Assembly (NCBI RefSeq): GCF_024746835.1
Contig: NZ_CP080532.1
Span: forward strand, 1 to 64,000
DNA: 64,000 bases
Direction of reading: 5' to 3'
Source of the DNA: Mesorhizobium sp. AR02
GTDB taxonomy: Bacteria > Pseudomonadota > Alphaproteobacteria > Rhizobiales > Rhizobiaceae
This document shows positions 62,410 to 64,000 of the stretch, one piece after another. Made by a program: the position numbers and the translations under genes. Below the pieces are notes generated by a model that was not told the origin of the DNA, searched no databases, and worked only from the letters and a program-made list of their open reading frames with translations. The stretch's first letter is position 1. Every line of letters starts with the position of its first letter.

Positions 62410-63003
62410 TCATAAAGCCGCTGCCTCCGACACGCTAATGATGGTGGGAATGCTCCTGCCTTTGTCGTTTCGAGGATTAGGAGTTTCTCCAAAAAACGGA
62501 TCGCGCATGCTGTCCAGTCGGTAATCCCATTCGATTGAGCGAGGCGGCGATATGCTCGCGTCCCGTACCGCGTCGTCGACATCGACGATGATGTCGGCGA
62601 TCAAGGTTCGTAGCAGCTGCTGGCGCGCACGCATCGTCACGTCAGGTCCATTCCAAGCTGCTGACAGGTTTTCTGCCATATTGGCGAAGGCACTGGGATC
62701 GACCTCAATGGCCGGTGGCCTGCCAGTTGGCTGGCGGGTTTCAAGATCCCGCAAGCGGCGCAGCGTCGTCTCCCAGCTTTTCTCCAGCTGCGCAGCTATC
62801 AGCCGATTGTCGGGATCACAGGCAGCGTAGCGGCGCTCAGCAAGATTGGCCTCGTAACGGGCATGCTGAAGTTCCAAATCGAGGATCTGGCGTTGATCAT
62901 CTTGTTGTTCCCGATGCATCCGCTCCGCCTCGAATGCGGCCTCGATCGCCAAGGGTTCTACCGCTCGCAACAGCTCACGCGCAACAAAATGCGGTCGCGA
63001 GTG
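62410..63003 (-). pseudogene. Large serine recombinase, C-terminal fragment
   Basis: A roughly 195-codon frame starts HFVARELLRAVEPLAIEAAF, continues LDLELQHARYEANLAERRYA with a coiled-coil-like region (ENRLIAAQLEKSWETTLRRL), and ends with a DNA-binding tail containing QQLLRTLIADIIVDVD. This is the C-terminal part of resolvase/large serine recombinases found in genomic islands. The catalytic N-terminal resolvase domain and zinc ribbon are gone, replaced upstream by the secreted-protein gene region. It is a scar of an integrated element. Confidence 0.75.
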
Positions 63004-63015
63004 GATCGCCGCCGA

Positions 63016-63753
63016 CTACTGCGGTTGCTTTTCGTTCTCAGCGGCGCGGAAACCCGAGGCGGATGCATCAGACTCGCAGATGTAGGCGCCCTTTTTTGTG
63101 TTTCCGTAGTTCCTGCTCCCGGCGAAGTGGAAAATCTTTGACTTTAGGTTCACCCACACCACAATGCCGGCCGGGCAACGAGCTTTCGCCTGCCCCTCGG
63201 TCGCGAACTGGTTGGCACCCGTCGGTGTGGCGGTTGCAGATGGTGCCGGCGAGTTCTTGGGCCGAGTTGTGGTGGTGGCCGGTGCCGTCGTTGTGGTTGG
63301 GGCCGGCTTCGAGGGCGGCGGGGTTGTGGTTGTGCTCTGCACGCCGGGAATCACTTCGGTTCCGGCTCGGCACGCAGCAACGAAATCCTTCTTGGTTTCG
63401 CCAGATCCCTTGATCGCGTCCTTGTTGGCTGCGTACTCAGCATTGCAGGTTTTTGCCGTTTTCACGGTCCCGGCTGCAGCCGCGTTGTTGGTCGACGTCG
63501 GAGCCGTTTTCTTGGCGGGAGCAGCTGTGGTGGCCGGCGCTACGCCGCCAGGGATGACTTCAGTGCCCGCGCGGCACGCTGCAATGAAATCCGCTTTCTT
63601 CTCACCAGTGCTCTGAATGGCGGGTTTGTTGGCAGCGTATTCGGCATTGCATTCTTTGGCGGTCTTGGTCGCAGCCGTTGCTGCGCTCGGCGCAAGCGCC
63701 AGAATGGCCGCGACAGCAGCAATTGAAAACATAGGGGCAAACTGCAATCGCAT
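63016..63753 (-). CDS. Secreted protein with two PsiF-like repeats
   Basis: A 245-residue exported protein. A signal peptide (1-27, ending AATAA) precedes two near-identical units of about 40 residues: ECNAEYAANKPAIQSTGEKK followed by DFIAACRAGTEVIPG, and CNAEYAANKDAIKGSGETKK followed by DFVAACRAGTEVIPG. Each has two Cys and resembles PsiF. A Thr/Pro/Ala-rich linker (TTTTAPATTTTRPKNSPAPS) leads to a C-terminal domain, CPAGIVVWVNLKSKIFHFAG with GNTKKGAYICESDA, seen in rhizobial secreted proteins. Function unknown; the domain layout suggests a cell-surface binding role (inference). Confidence 0.8.
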   Translation of the reverse strand: MRLQFAPMFSIAAVAAILALAPSAATAATKTAKECNAEYAANKPAIQSTGEKKADFIAACRAGTEVIPGGVAPATTAAPAKKTAPTSTNNAAAAGTVKTAKTCNAEYAANKDAIKGSGETKKDFVAACRAGTEVIPGVQSTTTTPPPSKPAPTTTTAPATTTTRPKNSPAPSATATPTGANQFATEGQAKARCPAGIVVWVNLKSKIFHFAGSRNYGNTKKGAYICESDASASGFRAAENEKQPQ

Positions 63754-64000
63754 CGCAAACTCTCCGTTTCAGAGGGATTTGGGCCCCTATTAAGCTGCCG
63801 AAAAACGCAAAGGGCCAGTTGCTCCCCACAGCTATAGCTAACTGGATTGGGCTGAGCGACTTACGGATTCGTAAACAACTTGAACGGCCGCCGACCGTAC
63901 ATGTCACCCAATTCCAATGGCTATATGCCGGACATGGAGCAGCGCTACTCAGGCACACCGGGATCATAGTGCACGATCGCATCGAGGATCCTGCCATAGA
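63754..64000. other. Window end, upstream of the secreted-protein gene
   Basis: The promoter of the minus-strand secreted-protein gene should lie here. I see no gene and no clear EcfG element in these 247 bases. Confidence 0.4.

Noticed and set aside
1..64000. CRISPR arrays, tRNA or rRNA genes, nod/nif genes, conjugation genes
   Set aside because: None was found on reading both strands; repeats present are IS ends, operators or palindromes.

Overview
This window looks like part of a repABC replicon (plasmid or chromid) of a rhizobial alphaproteobacterium, most likely Mesorhizobium or a close relative in the Hyphomicrobiales. The support is a complete repA-repB-repC block with a candidate antisense RNA and parS-like sites, HWE-family histidine kinases, candidate EcfG general-stress promoters, an NfeR1/alpha-r14-like small RNA, and a high density of insertion sequences. 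No nod, nif, fix or conjugation genes were seen. All identifications come from reading sequence; no database search was run.

Layout. 1-4106: a translationally coupled glycosyltransferase and deacetylase/DUF3131 pair for an exopolysaccharide. 5020-17200: a scrap region with a stress-driven CsbD gene, a phage tape-measure remnant, an IS3 element split by an IS1111-type IS110 element, broken IS630, IS66, IS110 and IS1182-like pieces, a broken HWE kinase, a frameshifted cation/proton antiporter, and a few intact genes (GCG-CRPN-type secreted protein, BrkB-type membrane protein, small membrane protein). 17386-20576: a Tn3-type transposon carrying only tnpA, abutting two truncated oxidoreductase genes. 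20577-39564: a catabolic island. A ten-gene minus-strand run holds two Rieske oxygenase/reductase pairs (one intact, one decayed), an aminotransferase, an FAD-linked hydroxyacid dehydrogenase, an unusual protein fusing an M14-like peptidase domain (DUF2817) to an ABC ATPase, and an amino-acid-type ABC importer. It lies opposite a LysR regulator and is followed by an acyl-CoA dehydrogenase/CoA-transferase pair, a second amino-acid-type ABC importer and a HutC-like regulator. 39769-50033: the plasmid-maintenance block, with ScpB, DUF1403, a tyrosine recombinase, a RES/Xre toxin-antitoxin pair, a decayed recombinase copy, repABC and a Phd/PemK-type toxin-antitoxin pair. 50662-64000: an IS5-family element, an intact HWE kinase, IS30 and IS110 pieces, a cold-shock gene, the small RNA, CorA, a PRC-barrel protein, an IS110 element with a structured leader, broken CheB and serine-recombinase pieces, and a repeat-containing secreted protein.

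How it fits together. The catabolic island appears to import an amino-acid-like compound, possibly hydrolyse an amide or peptide bond next to the transporter, then demethylate or hydroxylate, transaminate, oxidise and finish by CoA chemistry; the substrate is unknown. ATGT-N4-ACAT repeats beside the second importer, the CoA genes and the HutC-like gene suggest one regulon. Four genes (csbD-like, HWE kinase, corA, PRC-barrel) carry EcfG-type promoters, so part of this replicon probably answers to the general stress response.
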